Positions 1 through 9,000 of a stretch of DNA of 15,786 bases are shown piece after piece. Numbering within the stretch: the stretch's first letter is position 1; every line of letters starts with the position of its first letter. Origin of the DNA: Triparma columacea (lineage: Eukaryota; Sar; Bolidophyceae; Parmales; Triparmaceae); contig BRYA01000653.1 of the NCBI GenBank assembly GCA_030267965.1, positions 36,478 through 52,263 on the forward strand. The letters run 5' to 3'. A program made the translations under genes and the position numbers. The notes below the pieces were generated by a model that saw only the letters and a program-made list of their open reading frames with translations, was not told the origin of the DNA and did no database searches.

Positions 1-25
1 GGGACCCCCCCCCCACCCCCCCCCT
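1..25. repeat. Poly-C tract at window edge
   Basis: The plus strand is almost pure C from base 5 to 24, with one A. On the minus strand this is a G run starting just downstream of the RLP24 stop codon, in its 3' UTR. Similar G/C homopolymers recur through the window. Confidence 0.8.
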
Positions 26-26
26 C

Positions 27-536
27 TTACTCCAATTTGTTTGCCTCCCTCTCTTTCCTTTGCCTGTTCTTTTCCACACTTTTCTCCAAGACTCTCTTCG
101 CCTCAGTTTCCCCAATCCTCGCCACAGCCGGTGCGACCAAATCCATCCCTTTCTCAATCTCCACCCTAGCCTCCCCCTTCTTCTGCGCCTTCGCGTCCTT
201 CATACGGTTACTGTAGAAATCAACTTCCCTAACTCCCCGAATCTCGGACACCCTCTGCATGGCGGTTATGGTTTTACCCATCAACTCACGGTCGTACTTA
301 ACAGGTCGATTCCTACGCGCCTCAAACTCGAACGTAGTATCAACTGCCATTTCTTTCCCTCTAGTTTTCCTATACGCTTTAGTCCACGCGACTTTCCTTG
401 GGTTTCTCTTCTTATTGAAGTTCCTGTGACACTTTGAACGGCAGAAACGGAAGGTCTTGGAATCGTTACGCACGAACTTCATACCGTGACCGGGGTAACA
501 GGGGGAGGAACAGAAGTAACATTTTTCTATACGCAT
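27..536 (-). CDS. RLP24: Ribosome biogenesis protein RLP24 (L24e family)
   Basis: Encodes an intact 169-residue protein on one exon, ATG at 536-534 and TAA at 29-27. The N-terminus [11 protein letters not shown], then [12 protein letters not shown] and [20 protein letters not shown], is the L24e zinc-binding domain, with cysteines 6, 9, 32 and 36 as the likely zinc ligands. The [10 protein letters not shown] start is typical of RLP24/RSL24D1 rather than of the cytosolic ribosomal protein L24. In the known family, RLP24 occupies the L24 site on nuclear pre-60S particles and is exchanged for L24 after export, when the AAA ATPase Drg1 removes it; the basic, coiled-coil-like C-terminal half (residues about 110-169) corresponds to the Drg1-binding tail. 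Length fits the family (about 160-200). The product should act in nucleolus and cytoplasm. Nothing looks broken. Confidence 0.95.
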   Translation of the reverse strand: MRIEKCYFCSSPCYPGHGMKFVRNDSKTFRFCRSKCHRNFNKKRNPRKVAWTKAYRKTRGKEMAVDTTFEFEARRNRPVKYDRELMGKTITAMQRVSEIRGVREVDFYSNRMKDAKAQKKGEARVEIEKGMDLVAPAVARIGETEAKRVLEKSVEKNRQRKEREANKLE

Positions 537-876
537 GGTTGGGGAAGGGAGAGAGGGGGAGAAGGGGTTGAGGGTTTATTGAAGGTGATTGGATGGAGGA
601 GGAAGTATTAGAACGATAGTAAGGAGGCAGTGAGGGAGTATTTAGGGATATTAGTGGGTGTTGAGGAGGTTTTTATTGTTTGTTTGTTGAGGGTCGGTTC
701 TGGTGATTTGTTGGTAGGAGTGTAAATTGGTTTGTTTTGAGTTTATACGTAAATACAATGTATGCAGTGGTTAGTTGTTTATAAGAGTGACTGTATTATA
801 TGTACGTTATACAAAATGGTTGTAATATGAAGGAAATAAGACACACAAAGTGACTTCAGAAGCTTTGGGTGGTTTT
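537..876. other. RLP24 upstream region, no gene seen
   Basis: This stretch lies 5' of RLP24 and turns from G-rich (537-700) to AT-rich (720-840). I see no convincing coding frame, tRNA or TATA-type element. It probably holds the RLP24 promoter and 5' UTR. Confidence 0.5.
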
Positions 877-884
877 GCTGGGAT

Positions 885-1058
885 TAGGGGAGCATATTCC
901 TTGGGTACGATTTAGAGTCTTGGATAATTACCCAAGATTTTTTTCTCTTGCGCGGCTAGGTTCCCACGTACCGGGTACCAGGTTCCTACGTACGGAAAAT
1001 CAGCTTGGGTAAATACCCCAAATTAAAATCTGAAATACCCAAGGAATATGCTCCCCTA
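885..1058. mobile_element. Non-autonomous hAT-like MITE
   Basis: Bases 885-907 (starting TAGGGGAGCATATTCC) are the exact reverse complement of 1036-1058, giving a 23-bp perfect terminal inverted repeat around a 174-bp element. The element is flanked by an 8-bp direct repeat, GCTGGGAT, at 877-884 and 1059-1066, as expected of a target site duplication. An 8-bp duplication and TIRs starting TAGGG fit the hAT superfamily. Inside, the subterminal motif CTTGGGTA/TACCCAAG appears again in inverted orientation at about 929-936 and 1004-1011, as hAT transposases often require. There is no coding capacity, so it would need a transposase in trans. Perfect TIRs and an intact duplication point to a fairly recent insertion. 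Confidence 0.9.
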
Positions 1059-1343
1059 GCTGGGATTTCCCTGGGTCCCAATTCAGGGGCTGAAGTAAAT
1101 TTATAATGGTACGATAAACACATTTAAAGAGCACGAATGGTGTAAATATATACGGAAGACGCTAAGAATGGGATTGGTTATGGTAGTTTCGGCTTGTTTA
1201 AGTTAATTCACGAGGGTCATCGCAGTGTGGGAATAACTTTCCTGTACTTACACCTCTTGTACTGGTTATTCGTGTATTTTCCGTGTATTTTCCGTCGGAT
1301 CAGTTCAACGATGTGCCATGATGTGCCTTCTTTACCGATGAAG

Positions 1344-1361
1344 CTCTCTCTCTCTCTCTCC
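1344..1361. repeat. (CT)n microsatellite
   Basis: About eight and a half CT units in a row, intergenic. Confidence 0.85.
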
Positions 1362-1382
1362 TCAGTATATGTATTCGTCCTA

Positions 1383-1454
1383 CATCGCCTTATACCGTCC
1401 CACAATGCCACCCATCGCCTTATATTGTCGTATATTGCCTCATATTGTCGTATG
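1383..1454. repeat. Degenerate short tandem repeat
   Basis: CATCGCCTTATA occurs at 1383 and 1413 (30-base period), and TATTGTCGTAT occurs twice about 20 bases apart further on. The array is imperfect and intergenic; no function is apparent. Confidence 0.45.
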
Positions 1455-2756
1455 ATACCGTATATATTCCATCTACAAAAGCGAAATGATTAAGAAACAC
1501 AGATACTTCAGACCTTCCCTACCCTGCTCCACCACAAGCCCACCTCCATAAACACCCCACCACGAGAATCTCCTACCCCCAAACTTTCAACGTTGCCATT
1601 ACCGGCTTCGGCTGCGTCGTTAATATGGCACCTGCCATTTGCAACGTACCCAGTCCCACCCTCTCAATTATCTCAACTCTCAATCAGAGAACTCGAGATG
1701 CCCGCTTTCTCCAACCTCTACGTAACCTCCAGTAACTTCCAAAACAAAAGACAATTAAAACGAACAATACTCTGAGAACCCACCGACACCAACATCTCGT
1801 TCTCGAGCTTTCCCTCTCCCCCCACACCCTTTCTAAAACCCACCACAACCACCACTACAACATTCCCTCCTGTAAAAACGTCGTTATTAACAAACGGCAT
1901 CCCTATTAAAGTAATAGACCCCCTCTTTCTAACATGTCTTATATCAGTTCCCCCAAACACGTCCATTATATGGTCACTTGGTAAAACTGTAAATTGAAAT
2001 ATCCCCTCAAACCAGAGATACGTATCCAGTAACACCTTTACCTAATGTTTATTCTCGTGCATGGGTATTGGGGTTATTTACTGTGCGTATTCTTGCGTAT
2101 GGTTTTATGGGGATATTGAGAACCGTCGCGTAATTTGTTCCGTGTCATATACCCTTTTCGTCCTCTTTGTGTGTGTGTAGGTGTTTTTGGAGACACCACC
2201 ACGGCAGAGGGATGGAGTTTTCTATGGGATGATACGCTTTAACGCCTTTGAAGTACGGATATTACTATACCTATGCATTTCCATATTCCAAACCTACAAA
2301 ACCACAGGAAGGCGACTATAGTCATAACTCCTGAGGATCTTCGTAGGTTGGTTTTATAATTGTGATAGGTATGGGACGCGTTTAATGTGCCGACTACGTT
2401 TATAGGTTCATAACGTATGGAGGAAAAGCACGCGCCTACAATTCTATAAGACACTTTTCAGGAGAGGGAATTCTTGTTGAAGACTTTAAAAAGGGTTTGG
2501 AGGGGAAGGAGGGATAGGAAAGGGAAGGGGAGAGGGGAAACTTGGAAAGGGATAATGGGGGAGAGTTTTGTTTACGTCTTAATTTTGGTTTGTTGGTGTA
2601 CTCGTAGTCGGATGTTTTGGAAGGGGGTTTGTGAAAGGGTGGATTTGATAGGAAAGGTTTAGGAGGGTTGGGGTGGAGGTTGGGAGAGAGTATTTTTGGA
2701 GGGAATGGAGTGAAGATAGAATGGATATATGATTCGCTTTTCCTTACAAACGAGGA

Positions 2757-2777
2757 GGGGGGGGGCGGGGGGGGGGG
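2757..2777. repeat. Poly-G tract
   Basis: Nine G, one C, then eleven G. It lies just upstream of the first recognised exon of the CDK-like kinase gene, in its 5' UTR or a first exon. Confidence 0.8.
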
Positions 2778-2844
2778 CATTTTTTGCGAAGTAACCCTTG
2801 CGCAGTCGACTAACACTCCCCTTGCTGTATTTACACACACTTAG

Positions 2845-4234
2845 GATTTAGTTGTGGGGGTTAAAAGGAAGGCAAGGAAGCAGGGCGAGCGGGAGGGTGG
2901 GGCGAAGGGTGTAGGATTGAATGGTCGGAACGAGGGATGTGATAAGGAGGAGGGAGGAGACGGTCTTACGGACACGTCGGGGGGGGGTTGTAAGAAGGTT
3001 GGGGGGGCAAAGGAGAAATACCACAGGCTGGAACCGCCGACGAGCTTAGGCAACTTCAAAAGGGTGGCGAAACTAGGGAGCGGGACGTACGGGAGGGTTT
3101 ATAGGTGCATTGATAAGAGGAAGGGGGAGGGAGAACAGGGGAGGGAAGTCGCACTGAAGAGGTGAGCTTTATTTACGTAGTGGAAGGACGCGCTACAATC
3201 CTGGTTTTTCTCATCCCAATACTCGCACAGATTCAGCAGTAAGGCAATGGGCGATAAGAAGGATTGCGGGGTACCGCAGAGTTTGATAAGGGAGATTGAG
3301 AACATGAGGTTGCTGACGGCCGGAGTCTCCGTTGGAATAACTGGGATCGTCAGGCTCCTAAGCACCGCCGTCGGGGGCGCTGAGATCTACCTCGTCATGG
3401 AGGCCGGTGTCTGCGACTTGGATACCGCCATGAAGAGGGGCTCCCTAACCGTCTCGGAAGGGTGGAGGGCCATCAGGGACCTGGCAGAGGGGCTGAGGTG
3501 GATGAGAGCGCACGGGGTCGTGCACAGGGACATTAAGCCTACGAATTTGGTTTGGTTCAACGAGGGGTGCGCGGGGGGGGGAGGGGGGGGGCTCAAGATA
3601 GCGGACTTTGGGCTAAGCAGGAGGGAGGTTAGCACTGGGGGGTACAAGATCGAGGGGGGGGACAGGTTCGACAGGCCGTACTCTGGGAAGGTCGTCAGCC
3701 TTTGGTATAGACCGCCGGAGGTGCTATTCGCGGGGGGGGGGGGACAGATGGAGGTGGGGGAGGTGGTCTACAACGAGACTATCGACATATGGGGCATGGG
3801 AGTCGTGGCGGTGGAGGTGAGGATAGAGAAAACGGACGGCGAATGTAGATATGAAGAAGGAGGCTCCTGAAGTATGCACTGCACTTCGCTCATTATCGGC
3901 CGCCATCATCCTTTTTCTAATTTATTGACTCTACGTCCATCACACATCACAGCTGCTAGGGGGGAAGGGGTGTAGGGGGAGGGACGAGAAGGAGCAGAGG
4001 AGGATCGTGGGTGAAATGCTTAGAGTTGGAGTGTGCGAGTACTTTGGAGCGACCCTCAAGAGAGCCCTGAGGGAGCTACCGATGGGAACGAAGGAAGCGA
4101 TCGAGGGCGCACTTAGGGAGGGGATTAAGGAGAGGTTCACTGCAGTGCAGTTTTTAGATATCGCAAGGTGGGAGGGGGGGGAGGGGAGCTTGCCTGTCTT
4201 GGATAATGAGGGGAAGAGAAGAGAGAAGAGATAG
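2845..4234 (+). CDS. CDK-like (CMGC) protein kinase
   Basis: Three exons give about 391 codons: 2845-3161, 3240-3816, 3953-4234 (TAG). Introns are 3162-3239 (GTGAGC donor) and 3817-3952 (GTGAGG donor); phases match. Kinase motifs follow in order: glycine loop LGSGTYGRVY, lysine in VALK, a PSTAIRE-position helix GVPQSLIREIE, catalytic loop HRDIKPTN (3523), DFG (3604), and an APE variant LWYRPPEVLF followed by DIWGMG. The activation segment has Ser where CDK2 has Thr160. The C-lobe is short. Glycine runs encoded by poly-G interrupt the loop before DFG and the stretch after RPPE. The first exon has no in-frame ATG and a TAG at 2842-2844; that TAG is part of a good acceptor (CGACTAAC branch site, CACACTTAG), so a 5' exon is missing here. 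ATG at 2729 is the nearest candidate, but its frame does not join cleanly. Partner cyclin and substrate cannot be told. Confidence 0.85.
3573..3591 (+). repeat. Coding poly-G tract in kinase
   Basis: Nine G, one A, nine G inside the kinase gene, encoding six glycines between HRDIKPTN and DFG. A second run of twelve G at 3732-3743 encodes glycines after the RPPE motif. The frame is kept through both. Confidence 0.85.
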
Positions 4235-4331
4235 AGGGAAGTTGTTGTTTGTTGTCTGAACATATTTTGCTTAATTAATTGTTCATTCGTAAAGGAGCCA
4301 AACCAAACCAACCAATGCAGATGCTTTCCCC
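4235..4331. other. Convergent 3' intergenic spacer
   Basis: A 97-bp spacer between the stop of the kinase gene (plus) and the stop of the desaturase gene (minus). It is AT-rich around 4259-4285 (TTGCTTAATTAATTG) and must hold both 3' UTRs and polyadenylation signals. I see no canonical AATAAA. Confidence 0.6.
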
Positions 4332-5879
4332 TCAGTCTGTCTTGACAGCGCCTTTGCTGGCGAAGAACTTCTGCTCCTCGGTGAGCGCCTCGTTCGTGTC
4401 CCCGGCCGTCGTTCCCGAGAAGGCGCCTTTACCAGTCCAGAAATCCAAGGTCAGGAGCACACTGTAGTCAGGGATGTCGACGGCCTTGAACTGGGCAAGG
4501 GTGCGCTTGCCCTTGGCCCTCTCGCACTTAACGCAGAAGCACTTGGGAGGGGAGGGGGGGGGGGGGGGGGGGTAAATTGTGCTGCAACGCCTGGAGAAGA
4601 ACACCGAACCAAACCACCGGGAATAGACTCACCTTCTCCACCGGATAGACTGCTCCGGTCATCTGGTCCCAGCACTTAAAAAAGAAACCTGTGTGGTAGG
4701 GTTTCCCCAGGATCGCCTTGGCGTGATGCAGGTAGTGGTGGTAGCTTGTGTTGATGATGGGATTGTGAGCGTCAAGAAAGTCGAACTCATACCCCCAGTG
4801 AAGGTAGATGCCGTAGACGTAGAAGAAGACACCGTATGTGAAGAACATGACGTCCATGTTGATGGGGCAGATTGCAGGGAAGAGAAATAGGGGGAGGGCG
4901 CGAAAGAATTGGTCCACGTACTCATCAGCAATCACGGCAAAGGGAGAGGGGTTGAAAAAGACGTGGTGGTGCTGTTGGGAAGGGCACCGTTAGGGTTAGG
5001 GTTAGAACATTCGCAAATATGGGGCGGCCGATCTCTCATGAAAAAAGCAACCTCACCTTGTGTTGAGCCCAGAAGAAAGGGTAGATGTGGCCAAGGCGGT
5101 GGTAGCCCCACTCCCAAAAGTCCGAGATGATGACAATGAGGAGGAACTGGATAATGACTCCCTTGGTGCCCCCATGCTCCTCGTCGGTAAAAGGGTTCTC
5201 GGAGCAGTAAGCCTTGGAGAGCGTGCCAAGCGTCTTGGAGAGGGTGCTCTGCTGGGACAAATAGATGGCTGCAGCTGGACAGAGGGTGGCAGTGTAAATG
5301 CCCTGGAGGATGGAGAGGGGGGGAAGGGGAAGGGGAAGGGGGAGGTGAGCAAGTAGTGAACCATTGTTAGTTCGCCGTCGTGAGTCATTGGGTCAAGTCA
5401 TTATCCCAGAAAACCGCCATGCCATGTCTCCGCACGCACCTTGGCCGTCTGTACAATTTCATCCCTGACCTTGGCAGGGGATGGAAACTTGGGATTCGTT
5501 TTCCTGGTCCACTTTGCATATGTCACCTTGGGCCCCCAGTAGTAGTGGTAGAACACAAACGACGAGGAAAGCATGACAATTGTGAAGCCAAGTACAGTGA
5601 GCATTGCCCACGTGAGGAGAAAGGAGTCAGGTGCGAATTCGCAGAGCTGGAAGAGATGGAACGGGGAGGGAGAATGAGCGGGAGACGAGTGTGGGGGTGA
5701 GGAGACGGGGTGTAGCAGGCATTGGGACGGTTTTTCTTTGAAAGAATCGGGAACATCGTTTCATGCAGGGAGGTTGATAAGGGGAAAGGTGGACAAGGAG
5801 CATATCGAGTGGGAATGAGATGGAGAAGAAGTAATTTCCGAAAAAATATAGGGGTGCGGGAGGACAAATGACTTACCAT
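4332..5879 (-). CDS. Sterol desaturase, C-5 desaturase-like
   Basis: Five exons, all joined in phase 0: 5879-5877, 5646-5440, 5302-5057, 4971-4633, 4541-4332 (TGA), giving 334 residues. Donors are GTAAGT, GTGCGT, GTGAGG and GTGAGT. The first exon carries only the ATG, directly before its donor; there is an in-frame stop upstream and no other ATG. The protein belongs to the fatty acid hydroxylase superfamily: membrane helices (LLTWAMLTVLGFTIVML), then histidine boxes HRLGH, HKHHH (split across the 4972-5056 intron) and HHYLHH, expected to bind the di-iron centre. NPSPFAV after the second box and the FFKCWDQMTG C-terminal region resemble ERG3/SC5D lathosterol oxidases, which introduce the C-5 double bond of sterols in the ER. 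A C-4 methyl oxidase or another family member is possible. The C-terminus has a CFCVKC cluster of unknown role. Confidence 0.85.
4554..4572. repeat. Nineteen-base poly-G run
   Basis: An uninterrupted run of 19 G in the last intron (4542-4632) of the desaturase gene. On the transcribed sense strand it is poly-C and lies just upstream of the CCCAAG acceptor, where a polypyrimidine tract is expected. Confidence 0.9.
4990..5005. repeat. Short telomere-like TTAGGG repeat
   Basis: Two and two-thirds units of TTAGGG in the intron 4972-5056 of the desaturase gene. In the gene's sense orientation it reads CTAACCCTAACCCTAAC and ends about 17 bases before the CAACAG acceptor. Confidence 0.85.
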
Positions 5880-6080
5880 CTGAATATTGCCTTTGTCCTG
5901 TTTTGTTTTGGGAATCGCCCCAATCGGTTTTACCAGCTGCTTGCTGTCTTATTGAACCTTAATTGTCTTACTGTTCCGAATTTCGAAGACTTGACCCCCC
6001 TTCCTCCCTCCCCCCACCAATTTTCTCACTCCCTTAACTTCACCGTACACCTGATCGTGTCGAGGGAATCCAGCCTCATC
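5880..6080. promoter_or_regulatory. Bidirectional promoter region
   Basis: The 201 bp between the divergent ATGs of the desaturase (5879, minus) and the receptor-like gene (6081, plus) must hold both promoters and 5' UTRs. There is a pyrimidine-rich stretch at 5991-6045 on the plus strand. I see no TATA box. The assignment rests on position only. Confidence 0.5.
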
Positions 6081-9000
6081 ATGCTCTCGGCCAAGGGTAA
6101 CTTCCCAAGGCTAGCCCCCACGCGCGGGACTGTAAGAAGAGGAACTAGTAGGACGTGGATTTGCGGACTTACGCTTCTCTTTCTCGTCGTGGTCGGGGAA
6201 GGTAAGAAGGGCGTACAAAAAGAGGGTTGAGGGGGGTCAATATGGATGGGGGATCTGGAAACTAGTCTAACACTCCTTCGTAGTTATTTCACTTCCTGAT
6301 GTACTCTTCGCGACAGACACTTCCTCCGAGGTCCACTTACACCTTCCAGCCCAGCGCCACTGGCTTCACGACGATGTTGACACCTTGGCCTCCGACTACC
6401 TCGGTTGCAGCGAAATGGAGGACTGCGCCAACCCCGGAGATCGTGTCCACGTCCGCCAACCGCGCGCACCCGAGATCTCAGATAACACCTCTTCCTTCGA
6501 GAGGCACCTTGAGGACAATTTCAGTCCGACCCCTTCGTGGTTAGACGAAATCGTCGCCACCCAATGCCTCGTGCTCGACACGCTTGTCACGACCGTGAAT
6601 GCTGTTACAGTTGAAGCACAAGCAACTGCCAATCAACTACCGGATATGGACTACAACGGCATTGAGATATTCCTAGTTGTCATTGATGACAAAGCCCGAG
6701 CTTCAGAGGCCTCCAAGACCATCCCTGCTACTATCGATGAGGAAACGAGCGCGTCTTGTTCTGAGACCTGGGAAGGTAAGAGTGGGATGATGGAGAGAGG
6801 AAAGTACTTACTTTTATTTATTATTGACACCGCGTTGCAAACTGTACTCTAACACCTAATCACAATTCCCAACTCAGACTACACAGCTCTCGAAGGCAAG
6901 GGAGACACTTTGCTTATCTTCCCTTCCCCGAGCACGAAATGCTGGCACCTTCGCAACGACGACAACTCCATTGAGGGCGTCCTGAATAGAGCCGCTGTTG
7001 ATAAGAAACCTAATGCTCCTGGTGGACCATCACTCACGCGGGAATGGAAGACGTCTGGAGCATTCTCGCCGACCGCTGACCAATATACCTCTGATGCATT
7101 CGATGAGGAGGGGTTGAACAAGCTTTTGGGAGACAATTCCTTACTTCTCGACAACGGATGTAGTTTACGAAAGCTGAAAGTCCTGTCAAAACGACGAAAC
7201 GATGAGACTGAATTGGCCTTCACGGCCCTCCCGACGATAGGCGGCCGTATCAAGCCCCTTGCCCTCCACACGTATCGGTGTAGGGAGCTTCGACGAGGCG
7301 AGCTGGCGCTTTTAGATGGCAGTTGCGAAAGTTCATCTCCAAGGCTGCTCAGTGCTTGTGAATTGGAGCAAGCTGAGGGGGATTCCGGAGCGCTTTCGAC
7401 AAGATATTCTCAAGAAGGTTTCTTTGACGATCTAAGCAACGGGGAGATCGAGCTCTTGGGCGAGGAGCTGATACTTGGCGACCGCATAGGTTGCGAACAG
7501 CTTCTTTATGGGCTGAAGGACGGTCATAATTTCAAGACTGTCAAGGCATCAGACTTACCATCGACGGGAGATGTTTATGACGAGACTTTTGCCGACCTCC
7601 GTAATAATGATGGCGACCTTTCAGGGAACAGTCTGCCACTTCTCGACGACGAAGATTGTAGATCAGCAGCATGGATTATTCTCGTTTATGAAGGTAAGCA
7701 TCGAGGAGAAGTTTAATTGCGACATGAATAATGACAACCATGACGGAGCAAAGCCAGATCACCCCGATGTCTTCCTCAAAAACACACTGCTGCCGTCCTG
7801 ATGTGACTGTAACGCAAACTAATGAAAACATATCGTGATTTGCTTCGCTCCTTGCAGAGTTTGAGGAGGACGGTAGTTCGGACGTTGAGGAGCCCACTGT
7901 CAACGTAGGTGTGTGCAAGGCGGATCGTTTCGTTGCCGATGAGGCTGAGGAGGCCGTGAAAGGTGAGAAGAGGGGGGGAGGGGGAGAGGGGGGGAGGGGG
8001 GGAGGATTGACTTGGAAGGTGTCTTGGACGCAACCGCCGACAAGGAGGCCAGTCTGGAGGACCTGTTGGACAGGCAGCAGTTGACGATGAGGAAGGGGTC
8101 GACAGCTCGTATCTCTGTATGCCCTCATTAACTTTTACCTTCACCTTCTAACCCCTTGGACCTCCCTCAACCCCCCCTTTCCCCCAACCCCCCTCCGACG
8201 ACCAACAGCCATTTATCCCCCCGTTGTTGACGAGACCGTCCCCATGAACACTAGCCTCCACAATGTGATTGACAAATACCTTGTTGATCCTCAAGTCAAG
8301 AGCGACTACTCTCAAAGAAAAGTACCCCGCGACTTCGAGGAGAGGAGGACTGGCGTTCTTAACAACACCTGTCAAACTACTTTCGTCCAAGTCATGGCCG
8401 CCCAAATCCCACGTCGAGCCAGTCTCGGTCGACCCCGTCGAGCACATTGTGGAGGGTCAGGAGAGGACAGCAGTTCCGATGTGGAGGAGACTGATGTCAA
8501 CGTCGAGGTGGGCAAGGCGAAACGTATCGCGGTCGAGGAGGCTGCGGAGGTTTCGAGAGGTGAGAAGTGGGGAAGGGGGGAGGAGCCTGTGCTTTGCAGA
8601 TCGTCCACATCCTCGTCTGTCCCTCATCCTCATTCAAATCCTCATCCACGTCCTTGTTCATGTCCTCCTTAACGTTCATGTTCTCACCCACGTCGCACCC
8701 CCCGCACCCCCCGCACTCCACCTACCTTACAACCCCCTTCCGCTCCACAGTCGCCTCCCCCTTTGTGGCGGACGAAGCGATTCACGTAAGCCAGGGTGAT
8801 GTGTGTGACGAACACTTCCACGGCATGTCTGACGTGAAGAACAAGCTTCCTCTCTACAGTGTTCTCAACAAGGACCAGGCGGGACTCAACGCTGCTGCTG
8901 CTCCGACTGACTCCTCCGAGTGGTTGCAGCTCAAAATTGAGACTGCGAAGCAAGAATGTGGGCGCCTCACTGCACCCAAACTTGTAGTGCGTCATGAGAA

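Larger units (their letters stand above)
1067..2728. other. Long intergenic region, no supported gene
   Basis: About 1.7 kb without a gene I can support. Both strands carry only short open frames. The longest is 1718-2035 on the minus strand, about 105 codons opening with GTG. It has a mixed composition that could be an exon, but matches no family I recognise and has a run of valines encoded by simple sequence. The stretch is AT-rich up to about 1480 and again at 2040-2440, C-rich on the plus strand at 1500-1850 and G-rich after 2460. Confidence 0.5.

Noticed and set aside
1718..2035. Minus-strand open frame of about 105 codons
   Set aside because: It opens with GTG, contains a simple-sequence valine run, matches no family I recognise and has no convincing splice partners.
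2436..2840. Minus-strand proline/serine-rich open frame
   Set aside because: Composition follows from G-rich plus-strand DNA; no ATG at its head and no domain apart from the isolated NTARG-like motif.
5868..6080. In-frame extension of the receptor gene upstream of ATG 6081
   Set aside because: The frame is open, but it would start inside the desaturase first intron and fill the shared promoter; 6081 gives a short basic leader and signal anchor.
8006..8131. Coding-like stretch inside intron 7963-8208 (IDLEGVLDATADKEASLEDL)
   Set aside because: It is open for 41 codons, but no AG acceptor joins it in frame to exon 4 and its end does not fit the phase of exon 5; treated as intron, perhaps exon remnant.
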